64,000 nt of DNA from Bubalus kerabau (GCF_029407905.1 NC_073642.1:5270001-5334000); one strand, 5' to 3'; positions 46,766 to 57,737 are shown, counted from the first letter of the stretch. Notes: generated by a model from the sequence alone, not told the origin. Program-made: numbers and translations.

Positions 46766-48139
46766 TCAGCGCTCAGCCTTCTTCACAGTCCAACTCTCAC
46801 ATCCATACATGACCACAGGAAAAACCATAGCCTTGACTAGACGGACCTTTGTTGGCAGAGTAATGTCTCTGCTTTTGAATATGCTATCTAGGTTGCTCAT
46901 AACTTTCCTTCCAGGGAGTAAGTGTCTTTTAATTTCATGGCTGCAGTCACCATCTGCAGTGATTTTAGAGCCCCCCAAAATAAAGTCTGATACTGTTTCC
47001 CCATCTATTTCCCATGAAGTGATGGGACGGGATGCCATGATCTTCGTTTTCTGAATGTTGAGCTTTAAGCCAACTTTTTCAGTCTCCACTTTCACTTTCA
47101 TCAAGCGGCTTTTTAGTTCCTCTTCACTTTCTGCCATAAGGGTGGTGTCATCTGCATATCTGAGGTTATTGATATTTCTCCCGGCAATCTTGATTCCAGC
47201 TTGTGTTTCTTCAAATCCAGCGTTTCTCATGATATACTCTGCATATAAGTTAAATAAGCAGGGTGATATACTCTATCATGATATACTCATGATATACTCT
47301 GCATATAAGTTAAATATACAGCCTTGATGTACTCCTGTTCCTATTTGGAACTAGTCTGTTGTTCCATGTCCAGTTCTAACTGTGGCTTCCTGACCTGCAT
47401 ACAGATTTCTCAGGGGCAGATCAGGTGGTCTGGTATTCCCATCTCTTTCAGAATTTTCCACAGTTTATTGTGGTCCACACAGTCAAAGGGTTTGGCATAG
47501 TCAATAAAGCAGAAATAGATGTTTTTCTGGAACTCTCCTGCTTTTTCCATGATGCAGTGGATGTTGGCAATTTGACCTCTGCCTTTTCTAAAACCAGCTT
47601 GAACATCAGGAAGTTCACGGTTCACATATTGCTGAAGCCTGGGTTGGAGAATTTTGAGCATTACTTTACTAGCGTGTGAGATGAGTACAACTGTGTGGTA
47701 GTTTGAGCATTCTTTGGCATTGCCTTTCTTTGGGATTGGAATGAAAACTGACCTTTTCTAGTCCTGTGGTCACTGCTGAGTTTCAAATTTGCTAGCATAT
47801 TGAGTGCAGCACTTTCACAGCATCATCTTTCAGGATTTGAAATAGCTCAACTAGAATTCCATCACCTCCACTAGCTTTGTTCCTAGTGATGCTTTCTAAG
47901 GCCCACTTGACTTCACATTCCAGGATGTCTGGCTCTAGATCAGTGATCACACCATCGTGATCATCTGGGTCGTGAAGATCTTTTTTGTACAGTTCTTCTA
48001 TGTATTTTTGCCATCCCTTCTTAATATCTTCTGCTTCTCTTAGGTCCATACCATTTCTGTCCTTTATCAAGCCCATCTTTGCATGAAATGTTCCCTTGGT
48101 ATCTCTAATTTTCTTGAAGAGATCTCTAGTCTTTCCCAT
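46766..48139 (-). pseudogene. BovB ORF2 reverse transcriptase, frameshifted
   Basis: The RT is spread over three minus-strand frames: 47792-48139 (N-terminal region, 'ITDLEPDILECEVKWALESI'), 47410-47661 (fingers and palm, 'FIDYAKPFDCVDH', with Pro where related copies have Ala) and 46766-47230 (palm with an intact RYADDTTLMAE and thumb). Catalytic Asp residues are present but the frame is broken at least twice. Confidence 0.85.
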
Positions 48140-48153
48140 TCTGTTGTTTTCCT

Positions 48154-49215
48154 CTATTTCTTTGCATTGATCACGAAGAAGGCTTTCTTATCTCTTCTTG
48201 CTATTCTTTGGAACTCTGCATTCAGATGCTTATATCCATCCTTTTCTCCTTTGCTTTTCACTTCTCTTCTTTTCACAGCTATTTGTAAGGCCTCCCCAGA
48301 CAGCCATTTTGCTTTTTTGCATTTCTTTTCCGTGGGGATGGTCTTGATCCCTGTCTCCTGTACAGTGTCACGAACCTCATTCCATAGTTCATCAGGCACT
48401 CTATCTATCAAATCTAGTCCCTTAAATCTATTTCTCACTTCCACTGTATAATCATAAGGGATTTGATTTAGGTCATACCTGAATGGTCTAGTGGTTTTCC
48501 CTACTTTCTTCAATTTCAGTCTGAATTTGGCAATAAGCAGTTCATGATCTGAGCCACAGTCAGCTCCTGGCCTTGTTTTTGCTGACTGTATAGAGCTTCT
48601 CCATCTTTGGCTGCAAAGAATATAATCAATCTGATTTCGGTGTTGTCCATCTGGTGATGTCCATGTATAGAGTCTTCTCTGGTGTTGTTGGAAAAGGGTG
48701 TTTGTTATGACCAGTGCATTTTCTTGGCAAAACTCTATTAGTCTTTGCCCTGCTTCATTCCATATTCCAAGGCCAAATTTGCCTGTTACTCTAGGTGTTT
48801 CTTGACTTCCTACTTTTGCATTCCTGTCCGCTCTAATGAAAAGGACATCTTTTTTGGGTGTTAGTTCTAAGAGGTCTTGTAGGCCTTCATAGAACCGTTC
48901 AACTTCAGCTTCTTCAGCGTTACTGGTTGGGGCATAGACTTGGATTACTGTGATATTGAATAGTTTGCCTTGGAAGCGAACAGAGATCATTCTGTCGTTT
49001 TTGAGATTGCATCCAAGTACTGCATTTCGGACTCTTTTGTTGACCACGATGGCTACTCCATTTCTTCTGAGGAATTCCTGCCCGCAGTAGTAGATATAAT
49101 GGCCATCTGAGTTAAATTCACCCATTCCAGTCCATTTTAGTTCGCTGATTCCCACAATGTCGACATTCACTCTTGCCATCTCTTGTTTGACCACTTCCAA
49201 TTTGCCTTGATTCAT
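48154..49215 (-). pseudogene. BovB ORF2 endonuclease domain, open frame of 353 codons
   Basis: This is the longest open frame in the window. It encodes the apurinic-like endonuclease that nicks target DNA for BovB retrotransposition. Seen in order: ISELKWTGMG with the catalytic Glu, VIQVYAPTSN, FIRADRNAKVGSQE (other copies here have IIGDWNAKVG, so Gly and Trp are changed but the Asp and Asn remain), NQIDYILCSQRW, and the C-terminal GSDHELL with the catalytic Asp-His. It then runs into the linker and ends at 48,154, where the RT continues in another frame from 48,139, implying a small deletion. Endonuclease residues look intact, but the RT is cut off, so I call the gene broken. Confidence 0.85.
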
Positions 49216-49789
49216 GGACCTGACATTCCAAGTTCCTATGCAATATTGCTCTTTACAGCATCAGACCTTGCTTCTATCACCAGTCACATCCACAGCTGGG
49301 TATTCTTTTTGCTTTGGCTCCATCCCTTCATTCTTTCTGGAGTTATTTCTCCACTGATCTCCAGTAGCATATCGGGCACCTACTGACCTGGGGAGTTCCT
49401 CTTTCAGTATCCTATCATTTTACCTTTTCTTACTGTTCATGGGGTTCTCAAGGCAAGAATACTGAAGTGGTTTGCCATTCCCTTCTCCAGTGGACCACAT
49501 TCTGTCAGATCTCTCCGCCATGACCCGCCCATCTTGGATTGCCCCACGGGCATGGCTCATAGTTTCATTGAGTTAGACAAGGCTGTGGTCGTATTGTGAT
49601 TAGATTGACTAGTTTTCTGTGAGTATGGTTTCAGTGTGTCTGCCCTCTGATGCCCTCTTGCAACACCTACCATCTTACTTGGGTTTCTCTTACCTTGGGC
49701 GTGGGGTGTCTCTTCATGGCTGCTCCAGCAAAGCACAGCCACTGCTCCTTACCTTGGAGGAGGGGTATCTCCTCACTGCCACCCTTCCT

Positions 49790-50322
49790 GACCTTCAACG
49801 TGGGATAACTCCTCTAGGCCCTTCTGCACCTGAGCAGCAGGGCTCCTTGGACGTGGGGTTGGTCCTCCTGGCCGCTGCCCCTAGCCTCGGGCATGGGGTT
49901 GGTCCTCCCAGCCGCCACCCCTGGCCTTGGGCGTGGAGGCGTGGGGTTGCTCCTCCCGACCGCCGCCCCTGGCCTCGGGCTTGTGGGCGTGGGGCAGCTC
50001 CTCCCGGCCGCCGCCCCTGACCTCGGATGCTGGGTAACTCCTCTCATCGCAGCCTCTGACCTTGGAAGCAGGGTAGCTCCTCTCAGCCGTCCCCCTGACC
50101 TCAGATGTGGGACAGCTCCTCTCAGCTGTTCCTGTGCCTTCACAGCCTGGCACTCTCGGCCGCTGCCCCTGACCTCGGATGTGGGGTAACTCCTCTTGGC
50201 CGCTGCCCTTAGGGCATGGGGTCCTCCCGGCTTCTGCCCCTGACCTCGGACGTGGAGTAGTTCCTCATGGCCGCGCTTAGTGCACCGGTTGCAGCCGCCT
50301 GCGCTTAGTGTGCCGGTCGCAT
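49790..50322 (-). repeat. GC-rich tandem repeats in BovB 5' UTR
   Basis: About ten imperfect units of roughly 35-50 bp share the core ctcctcccggccgccgcccc, then a ctgacctcgg block and a gtgggg block. CpG is strongly enriched compared with the surroundings. Frames across it are repeat-encoded, not genes. The position at the 5' end of the LINE suggests promoter monomers (inference). Confidence 0.85.
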
Positions 50323-52195
50323 CACTTTAAATATACTGTGCGTTCCCTTCTGGCTTGTAGAATTTCTGTTGAGAATCAGCTGGTAACCTGATGGGAGTCC
50401 CACATATGTTATTTGTAGTTTTTCCCTTGATGCTTTTAATATTTTATCTTTGTTGTTTAATTTTCATCATTTTGTTTACTGTGTGTCCTGGTGTGTTCCT
50501 CCTTGGGTTTATCCGGCCTGGAACTGTCTGTACTTCTTGGACTTTATTGACTGTTTTCTTTCCCATGTTAGGGAAGTTTTCAGCTATTATCTCTTCAGAT
50601 ATTTTCTCAGATCCTTTCTGTCTCTCTTCTCCTTCTGGGATACTTATAATGTGAATGTTAATGCGTTTAATGTTGTCTCAAAGTTCGCTTAGGTGGTCTT
50701 CATTTTTTTGTTCATTGTTTTTTCTATATTCTGTTCTGCAGTAGTGATTTCTACCACTCTGTCTTCCAGGTGACTTGTCCATTCTTCTTCTTCAGTTATT
50801 CTGCTATTTATTCCTTCTAGTGTGTTGTTCATCTGTTTGTTCTTTACTTCTTTTAGGTCTTTGGTAAATATTTCTTTCCCAGATCCTGAATCATGTTCAC
50901 TATCATTATTCTGAATTATTTTCCTGGAAGGTTGCCTATCTCCACTTCATTTAGTTGTTTTTCTGGGATTTTGTCTTATCCCTTCATCTGGACATAAATA
51001 AATAAAGGGTGCTGCAGTCATGTCCGACTCTGTGTGACCTCATAGATGGCAGCCCACCAGGCTCCCCGGTCCCTGGGATTCTCCAGGCAAGAACACTGGA
51101 GTGGGTTGCCATTTCCTTCTCCAATGCATGAAAGTGAAAAGTCAGAGTGAAGTCACTCAGTCGTGTCCGACTCTTAGCGACCCCATGGACTGTGGCCCAC
51201 CAGGCTCCTCCGTCCATGGGATTTTCCAGGCAAGAGTACCGGAGTGGGGTGCCATTGCCTTTTCCCATCTGGACATAACTCCCTGCTTTTTCATTCTGGT
51301 AATCATTCTGTAATGTGGTTTTCATTCTGGCTGCTGTGGTGATTGCAGCTTTCTTGCTGCTTCTGGCTGACTCTGGTAAATGACGCTAAGAGGCTTGTGT
51401 AAGCTTCCTGATGGGAGGGGCTGGTAGCTGGAAAAGCAGGGTCTTGCCTGGTGGACTGGGCTGTGCTCAGTAAAACTTTAATCCAGTTATCTCCTGATGG
51501 GAAGGGTTGTGCTCCCTCTCTGTTTGTTGTTTCATCTGAGGGGACCCAGCCCTGAAGTCTATAGGCCCTATGGTAGGGTTAATTGTAACCTCCAAGAGGA
51601 ATTTTTCCAGGGGGCGCCTTCCAGAATTGCTCCAGCCACTGTTGCTGTCCCTATGGTGAGCCACTGCCTACCCACACCTCCACAGGAGGCCCTCCAACAC
51701 TAGCAGGTAAGTCTGATCCAGTCTCCTGTGGAGTCACTGCTCTTTTCCCTGGGTCTTGGTGCAAGCCAGAGTTTGTGTGTGTCCTGCCCCCACCCTCCAA
51801 GAGTGGAGTCTCTGTTTCCCCCAGTCCTGTGGAAGTCCTATAATAAATTCCCATTGGTCTACAAAGTCAGATTCCCTAGGAATTCCCAGTCCCTTTCCCA
51901 GATTGCCAGGCTGGGGAGCCTGACATGAGGCTCAGAACCTTCTCAACTCAGGAAGAATTTCTTTGGTATTATTGTTCTCCAGTTTGTGGGTCACCTACCT
52001 TGTGGGTATGGGATTTGATTTTATCATGTCTGTGCCCCTCCTACAATCTTGTTGCAGCTTCTTCTTTGTTTTTGGACATGGAGTATCTTTTTTTGGTGGG
52101 TTCCAGTGCTATGGTTGTTCAACAGCTAGTTGCAATTTTCATGCTCTCGCAGGAGGTGAGTGTATGTCCTTATATTCCACCATCCTGAACCAGAA
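50323..52195 (-). mobile_element. L1 5' UTR, antisense, right part to 5' terminus
   Basis: The L1 5' UTR continues after the BovB through coiled-coil-side sequence (50.7-50.9 kb) and a ruminant-type 5' UTR (51.3-52.19 kb), ending in the block ttccaccatcctgaacca. A Bov-A2 interrupts it. ORF1, ORF2 and the 3' UTR expected left of 46,148 are absent. Confidence 0.75.
50998..51265 (-). mobile_element. Bov-A2 SINE, antisense
   Basis: Bov-A2 dimer with a perfect 13-bp TSD, catctggacataa, at 50985-50997 and 51266-51278. Confidence 0.95.
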
Positions 52196-52874
52196 AGCTC
52201 AACTATATGCTGTTTAAAAGAAGTTAATTTCAAATTCAACAATATGGGAAGGTTGAAAGTAGAAGAATGGAGGCTGTATGCTATAAAAATAGTAAATTAA
52301 ATTTTTAAAAGCAGGAAAGATATGTTAATATCTGATGAAGTAGAATTTAGTACAAAGAAAACTACCAGAGATCAAGAGGGTCTTTACATAATGTTAAAAG
52401 GGTCAGTCCACCAGAAAGATATAATGATCTTAAATGTGTGCATAAACCAATAGAATCTCAAAATACGTGAAGCAAAAACATACAAAGCTGAAATATATGA
52501 ATTCAAAATTATGCTTGGGAAGTATATAATAAGTTTGGTCAGCAAAATCAAGCAACAGGATCTGGTTTACATGTATTGAGCACTCTACCAACAGCAGAAT
52601 ACACATTTTATTCAAGTGTTCATAGAACATTTACCAAGAGGGATGATTTACTCGATCACAAAGCAAACCTCAACAAATTTAAGAGAATTTAAGTCATACA
52701 GAGTTTGTGGTGTGATCATAAGGTGAACTAGAAATCAGTAGCAGAAAATACAAGAAAATCTCTAAGCAAATGGAAATGACACATTTCTAAATAATCCATA
52801 CACCAAAATATTTGAGAATTTTCAAATAAATAATATACAAACTGAGCAAAAATGAAAATATATCAAAATATGTG

Positions 52875-53200
52875 TAAGAAAGTGAAAGTCATTCAGTCAT
52901 GTCTGACTCTTGCTATCCCCATGGACTGTACACTGCCAAGCTTCTCTGTCTATGGAATTCTCCAGGCCAGAATGCTGGAGTGGTTAGCCGTTCCCTTCTC
53001 CAGGGGATCTTCCCAGGGATTGAACCCAGGTCTCCTGCATTGCAGACAGATTCTTTATTGTCTGAGCCAACAGGGAAGCCCAAGAACACTAGAGTGGGTA
53101 GCCTGTCCCTTCTCCAGGGGATCTTCCCGACCCAGGGATAGAACTGGTTTCTCCTGCATTGCAGGTGGATTCTTTACCAGCTGAGATACAGGAAGCCCCT
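52875..53200 (-). mobile_element. Antisense Bov-tA with a duplicated head half
   Basis: One full antisense Bov-tA (52,875-53,081) is followed head to tail by a second, head-side half (53,082-53,200). The whole is flanked by one perfect 10-bp TSD, aaaatatgtg, at 52865-52874 and 53201-53210, so it looks like a single insertion of a composite unit. Confidence 0.9.
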
Positions 53201-53294
53201 AAAATATGTGGGGATAAAGTTAAAGCAGTGTTGAAAGGAAAATTTATAGAAGGAAATACATTAGAAATGAGGGACAATTTCAAGTCAATAATTA

Positions 53295-53475
53295 AAAAAA
53301 TATTTTATTGAAGTATAGTTGATTTACACTTGTGTTTAATTTATGCTGTACAGCAAAGTGACTTGGTTATACATACATACATATTTTTCATATGTTTTTC
53401 CATTATGGTTTATCACAAAATATTGAATATTGTTCTTTGTGCTATACAGTAGGACCCTGTTGTTTATCTCAAATG
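53295..53475 (-). mobile_element. L1 3' UTR fragment, antisense
   Basis: Artiodactyl L1 3' UTR in antisense (attttattgaagtatagttg, then ctgtacagcaaagtgac, then tgctatacagtaggaccc), inserted in the older sense L1. Confidence 0.85.
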
Positions 53476-53768
53476 AGTAATTTAAACTCCTACCACAGGA
53501 AATAAGAAAAGTAAAAGCAAAATAAACCCAAAGAAAACAGTAGGAAGACAAGACAATGAAGACAATGATGAGACCAGAGATCATTTCAAGGTAAACTTGG
53601 AAAGCAATGGAGGAAATCAGTAAAACAAAAAGTTTTTTTCAAAAATATTAATAAAATTGATAAGCAAAACTGATAAAAACAGATGATGTAAATCACTTTA
53701 TAAGGAATGAAACAGAGATAGAGCCAAAAATGTTACAGCTATTAAATAGGTAGTAAGGAAATATTATG

Positions 53769-53986
53769 GGCTTTCCAAGTGTCACTAGTGGTAAAGAACC
53801 TGCCTGCCAACGCAGGAGACATAAGAGACAAGGGTTCAATCCGTGGATCAGGAAGATCTCCTGGAGGAGGGCATGGCAACCTACTCCAGTACTATTGCCT
53901 GCAGAATCCCTTGGACAGAGGAGTCTGGTGGGCTATAGTCCATAGAGTTGCAAAGAGTTGGACAGGACTGAAGCGACTTAACATGC
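53769..53986 (+). mobile_element. Bov-tA SINE, full length, perfect TSD
   Basis: A complete sense Bov-tA with a 14-bp TSD, aaggaaatattatg, at 53755-53768 and 53987-54000, inside the old L1. Confidence 0.95.
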
Positions 53987-54230
53987 AAGGAAATATTATG
54001 AACAGTTTTAGTCTCATAATTTCAACAACTCTAAGAAATGGACCAATTTCTTGAAAACTGCAAAGTACCAAAGCTCAACCAGGATTAAATTCGCAATCTG
54101 AATATCCCTAGAGCTACTGCAGAAATTGAATTTCTGATTACAAATTTCTCCAAAAAGAAATCTCCTTGCACAGATGGTTTCTTTGGACAACTTCATACAG
54201 TATCTTCAACTTTATATAATATCTACTATA

Positions 54231-55098
54231 AAATAGTAATAGGGTCATATTATCTCTAATAGTTATGCCATTTAAAAGAAATACATTCTTAATTTTAGAA
54301 TACTTTCAGATGTATAGAAAAGTCATGAAGATAGTACAGTGAGTTCCCATATATCCCACATCTACTTTCCACTTTTGTTAGCATCTTACATCAATGTGGT
54401 ACATTTGTTACAAGTGATGAGCAAGTATTGATACACACTAATAGCTGATATCCATACTTTAGTTATATTGCCCTAGAGAATATATAAAACAGTGAGTTCT
54501 ATGTCATTTTTCTGTTCCAGGATCCCATTTAAGATATCACATAACATTTAGTTGTCATATGTCCATTGTGAATTTTTTGGGTAATTTTCTATTTGCTTGT
54601 TTGTTTATTTTTTGTAATTTCTTACTTTCTGGACTATAAGAATCTCCTTGATCATCTTACTATTCCCTCTCTAGTCCTAGAATCAGTTGTCATTCAGAGT
54701 CTCTGTCTTGTAGCTCTTTAAGCTATAACCCAGTGTTACACGGCAGCTGCCTTGGTATGGTGGGTGTATGTGAAGTGTCAGGGCTATTCAGTACTTTTTT
54801 TAATATAGTCTCAGTCTTTTAGTGGACCTGTGTTTCAGGGCTCTGGGCTTCATAAATGTTGCTGTCCATATTCCCATGGTTAGATTCTTTCCCAGATGGT
54901 AAAGTTTCTTCCTCAGATGGAAACAAGTTTCAGAATTTTGCTCTTGCAAAGTCATTTCCCCTGGAGAGTAGGCCTTTGTTATTGAGAAGGCTTTGTGAAC
55001 ATTACACGATATGGTTTCCCTCCTTCTCCCACCAGGACCATGAGGGAATCTATTTAGGATCTTCATCATGAGAATATAAGGATTTGATTATCAGTTCC
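54231..55098. other. Probable old L1-type 3' UTR relic, then unassigned
   Basis: The part 54,285-54,560 (gaagatagtacagtgagttccc, then ctgttccaggatcccattta) resembles a widespread mammalian L1M 3' UTR block. I am not sure of the family. The part 54.6-55.1 kb is unassigned. Opposed frames at 54800-55069 (minus) and 54856-55071 (plus) have no motif. Confidence 0.35.
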
Positions 55099-55103
55099 TG
55101 TGT

Positions 55104-55149
<46 letters not shown>
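55099..55149 (+). repeat. (TG)n microsatellite
   Basis: About 51 bp of TG units with one TA interruption near 55,107. Likely polymorphic. Confidence 0.95.
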
Positions 55150-55426
55150 TTACATACCAAGAAGTAATTTTATCACATTATGTGTCCTGTAATTCAACTC
55201 GATTCTGACACTGTCTATCTGGAGATAGCATCAGATGCCACAGGATAAGGGTTCATTTCCACAGGTATGCCTCACCCCCCCACTATAGACATCAGTTGAA
55301 AGTCCTATTTGTAACCTGTGCTTCTGACCAACTGGCTATAGATCATGGATTCCAATGACCCTCTTTTTGGATTTGATTAGCTTGAGGGGCTCACAAGAAC
55401 TCAGGGAGATATTTTACTAGATTGCT

Positions 55427-55694
55427 ACTACTACTATTAAGTGGCTTCAGTCGTGTCCGACTCTGTGTCATGGACTGCAGCCCACCAGGCTTCTCCATCC
55501 ATGGGATTCTCCAGGCAAGAACACTGGAGTGGGTTGTCATTTCCTTCCCCAATGCATGAAAGTGGAAAGTGAAAGTGAAGTCCCTCAGTTGTGTCCTACT
55601 CTTAACGACCCCATGGACTGCAGCCTACCAGGCTCCTCCATCCATGGGATTTTCCAGGCAACAGTACTGGAGTGGGGTGCCATTGCCTTCTCCA
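55427..55694 (-). mobile_element. Bov-A2 SINE, antisense
   Basis: Antisense dimer starting with a (CTA)n variant of the tail. The TSD has 13 bp with one mismatch: ttactagattgct at 55414-55426 and ttattagattgct at 55695-55707. Confidence 0.95.
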
Positions 55695-55739
55695 TTATTA
55701 GATTGCTAGTTTATTATTAAAGATATAACTCAGGAAGAG

Positions 55740-57160
55740 CCAGATGGTATTTGTCTTTTTCTTTCTGATTTACTTTGCTTAGTATGATAATCTGTAGGTT
55801 CATCCATATAGCTTCAAATGACATTATTTCATGCAGATGATACCACTCTAATGGCAGAAAGTGGGGAGAGAGAGGAACTAAAGAGCTTCTTTATGAGGGT
55901 GAGAAAGGAAAATGAAAAGCTGGCTTAAAACTCAACATTCAAAGTACTAAGATTATGGCAACTGGTCCCATCACTTCATAGCAATTAGAAGGGGAAAATG
56001 TGGAAGCAGTAGTAGATTTTATTTTCTTCAGCTCGAAAGTCACTGTGGATGGTGACTGCAGCCATGGAAAGACAATTGCTCCTTGGAAGGAAAGCTATGA
56101 AAAACCTAGACAGTGTATTAAAAAGCAGAGATATCCCTTTGCTGACAAAGGTTCATATAGTCATAGCAATGGTCTTTCCAGTAGTCATATAGAATTGTGA
56201 GAGTTGGACCATAAAGAAGGCTGAGCACCAAATAAACTGATGCTTTTGAGAGTCCCTTAGACTGCAAAGAAATCAAGTCAGTTAGTTCTACAGGAAATCA
56301 ACCTTGAATATGGATGGGAAGAATTGCTGCAGAAGCTGAAGCTCCAATATTTTGGCCACCTAATGCAAAGAGCCGACTCACTGGAAAAGCACCTGGTGCT
56401 AAGAAAGACTGAAGGCTAATGGAACCTGGGGCAGCAGAGGGTGAGATGATCAGATAGCATCACTAACTCAATGGACATGAATCTGAGCAAACTGTGGGAG
56501 ACAGTGGAGGACAGGGGAACCTGATATGCTATAGTCCATGGGGTTGGCAACTGAACGACAAGAACAACAACAAATATTCCCCTGTATATATGTACCACAT
56601 CTTCTTTATTCATTCAACTGTTGATGGACATTTAGGTTTCTTCCATGTTTTGGCTATTGTAAATAGTGCTGCTATGAACATTGGGATGCATGTGTCTTTT
56701 TGAATTAGAGTTTTGTCCAGATAAATTCCCAGGAGTGGGATTGCTGGATCATATGGCAATGCTATTTTTAGATTTTTGAGTAACTTTCATACTGTTTTCC
56801 ATAATGGCTGCACCAATTTGCATTCCTGCCAACAGACTAGAGTAGGAGTTCCTTTTCTCCACACCATTCCAGCATTTTTTTATTTGTAGACTTTTAAATT
56901 ATGGCTATTCTGACCGGCATGTGATTTTGATTTGCATTTATTTAACAATTAGCAATGTTGAGCATCTTTTCATGTCTTTGTTGGCCATCTATATGTCTTC
57001 CTTTCAGAAATGTCTAATTAGGGCTTCTGCCCTTTTCTTGATTGGGTTGTTTGTTTTTTGTTATTAAATTTTGTGAGCTGTTTGTGTATTTTGGAAGTTA
57101 ACCTCTTCTTGGTCATATAATTTGGAAATATTTCTCCAGTCATTAAATTGTCTTCTCCAG
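55740..57160 (-). mobile_element. L1 3' end, antisense, split by BovB
   Basis: Antisense L1 3' UTR (55,740-55,835) and ORF2 C-terminal region (56,573-57,160) are separated by a sense BovB. The L1 reads on almost continuously across it, losing about 20 bp. Confidence 0.8.
55836..56572 (+). mobile_element. BovB LINE, 3' 740 bp, sense
   Basis: It starts inside the RT palm codons (ADDTTLMAESG) and runs to the (CAA)n tail near 56,572. A frame at 56000-56200 carries the thumb region in shifted form. Confidence 0.9.
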
Positions 57161-57663
57161 GCGTGCCACTTGTCCAGCATCTCCACCTGGAAGCTCTCCA
57201 AACAGCCTTTGGGGTTTCTCTGGAAGTTACTTTACTTAGTCATGATTGATTAAATTACTGACCATTAGCCTTTGATTCACCCTCCAGCTCTTCTCATTTC
57301 GGAGGAGATCTGAGTACAGGGAATATGGCACTGAATGTTCTAACCCTCTAGTCACATGGGTGTTTCTCCTTGCAACCAGGCCCCATGCTTCCATGTGGTC
57401 GAAAAGTCAGCTCATTCACATAACAAAAGACTACTTAGTTGCTCTCCAACAAATGTTCTCAGAGTTTTAGGAGATCTGCACCAGAAAAGGGGATGAAATC
57501 CAAATATGCTTTCTTATTATAAATCATAATATCATAGACTTTGGGAGGGGCGGGTTCCTGAGAGAAAATCCAAGGAAGCTTGGGGTGTCACTTATGGCAG
57601 GTGCATAGGGCTTTCTTGCTGTCATGCTGGTCTTCACTCAGGCTCCAGTGAATCAGCATGTGA

Positions 57664-57737
57664 TTCTTCCCAGGGATCAACCCAGCTCTCCTGCCCTGCA
57701 GATGGTTTATTTACCATCTGAGTCATTAGGGAAGCCC
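57664..57737 (-). mobile_element. Bov-tA SINE head fragment, antisense
   Basis: The tRNA-derived head in antisense, ending cattagggaagccc at 57,736. The 3' half is absent. Confidence 0.8.

Larger units (their letters stand above)
46373..50322 (-). mobile_element. Near full-length BovB LINE (~3.95 kb), antisense
   Basis: The most complete BovB here. On the minus strand its order is a GC-rich repeated 5' UTR (50,322-49,790), a unique leader (about 49,790-49,220), an endonuclease frame (49,215-48,154), the RT (48,139-46,766) and the 3' tail (46,373). It is inserted in an L1 5' UTR that continues on both sides, with no clear TSD. A small internal duplication of a catgatatactctgcatata unit lies at 47,227-47,312. 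Confidence 0.95.
52196..54230 (+). mobile_element. Old L1, sense, ORF2 endonuclease to RT, split by SINEs
   Basis: It starts at ctcaactatatgctgttta (52,197), the same L1 site where the left part ends at 41,911. It proceeds through the linker (52.5-53.7 kb) to the start of the RT (54.2 kb). Frames are destroyed. Confidence 0.75.
55175..57550. mobile_element. Old endogenous retroviral LTR, copy B, in fragments
   Basis: The same LTR family as 38.2-39.3 kb, seen at 55,175-55,426, 55,708-55,739 and 57,160-57,550. The order of blocks matches, and the last piece ends attataaatcataatatcat. The gaps are a Bov-A2 and an L1 that itself carries a BovB. Confidence 0.6.

Noticed and set aside
49814..50189. 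Overlapping frames on both strands near 50 kb
   Set aside because: They arise from the GC-rich tandem units of the BovB 5' UTR. A repeat-encoded frame is not evidence of a gene, though the minus-strand one is noted as a finding.
46373..50322. An active, intact BovB
   Set aside because: The RT is split over three frames and lies out of frame with the endonuclease.
1772..53986. tRNA genes suggested by tRNA-like heads
   Set aside because: The matches are the tRNA-derived heads of SINEs (Bov-tA, CHR). None has a complete cloverleaf in its own context.
9644..55707. Repeated near-identical ~130-280 bp units as a possible CRISPR-like or satellite array
   Set aside because: They are dispersed Bov-A, Bov-A2 and Bov-tA SINEs, each with its own target duplication. 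Spacing is irregular, and this is a mammalian genome.
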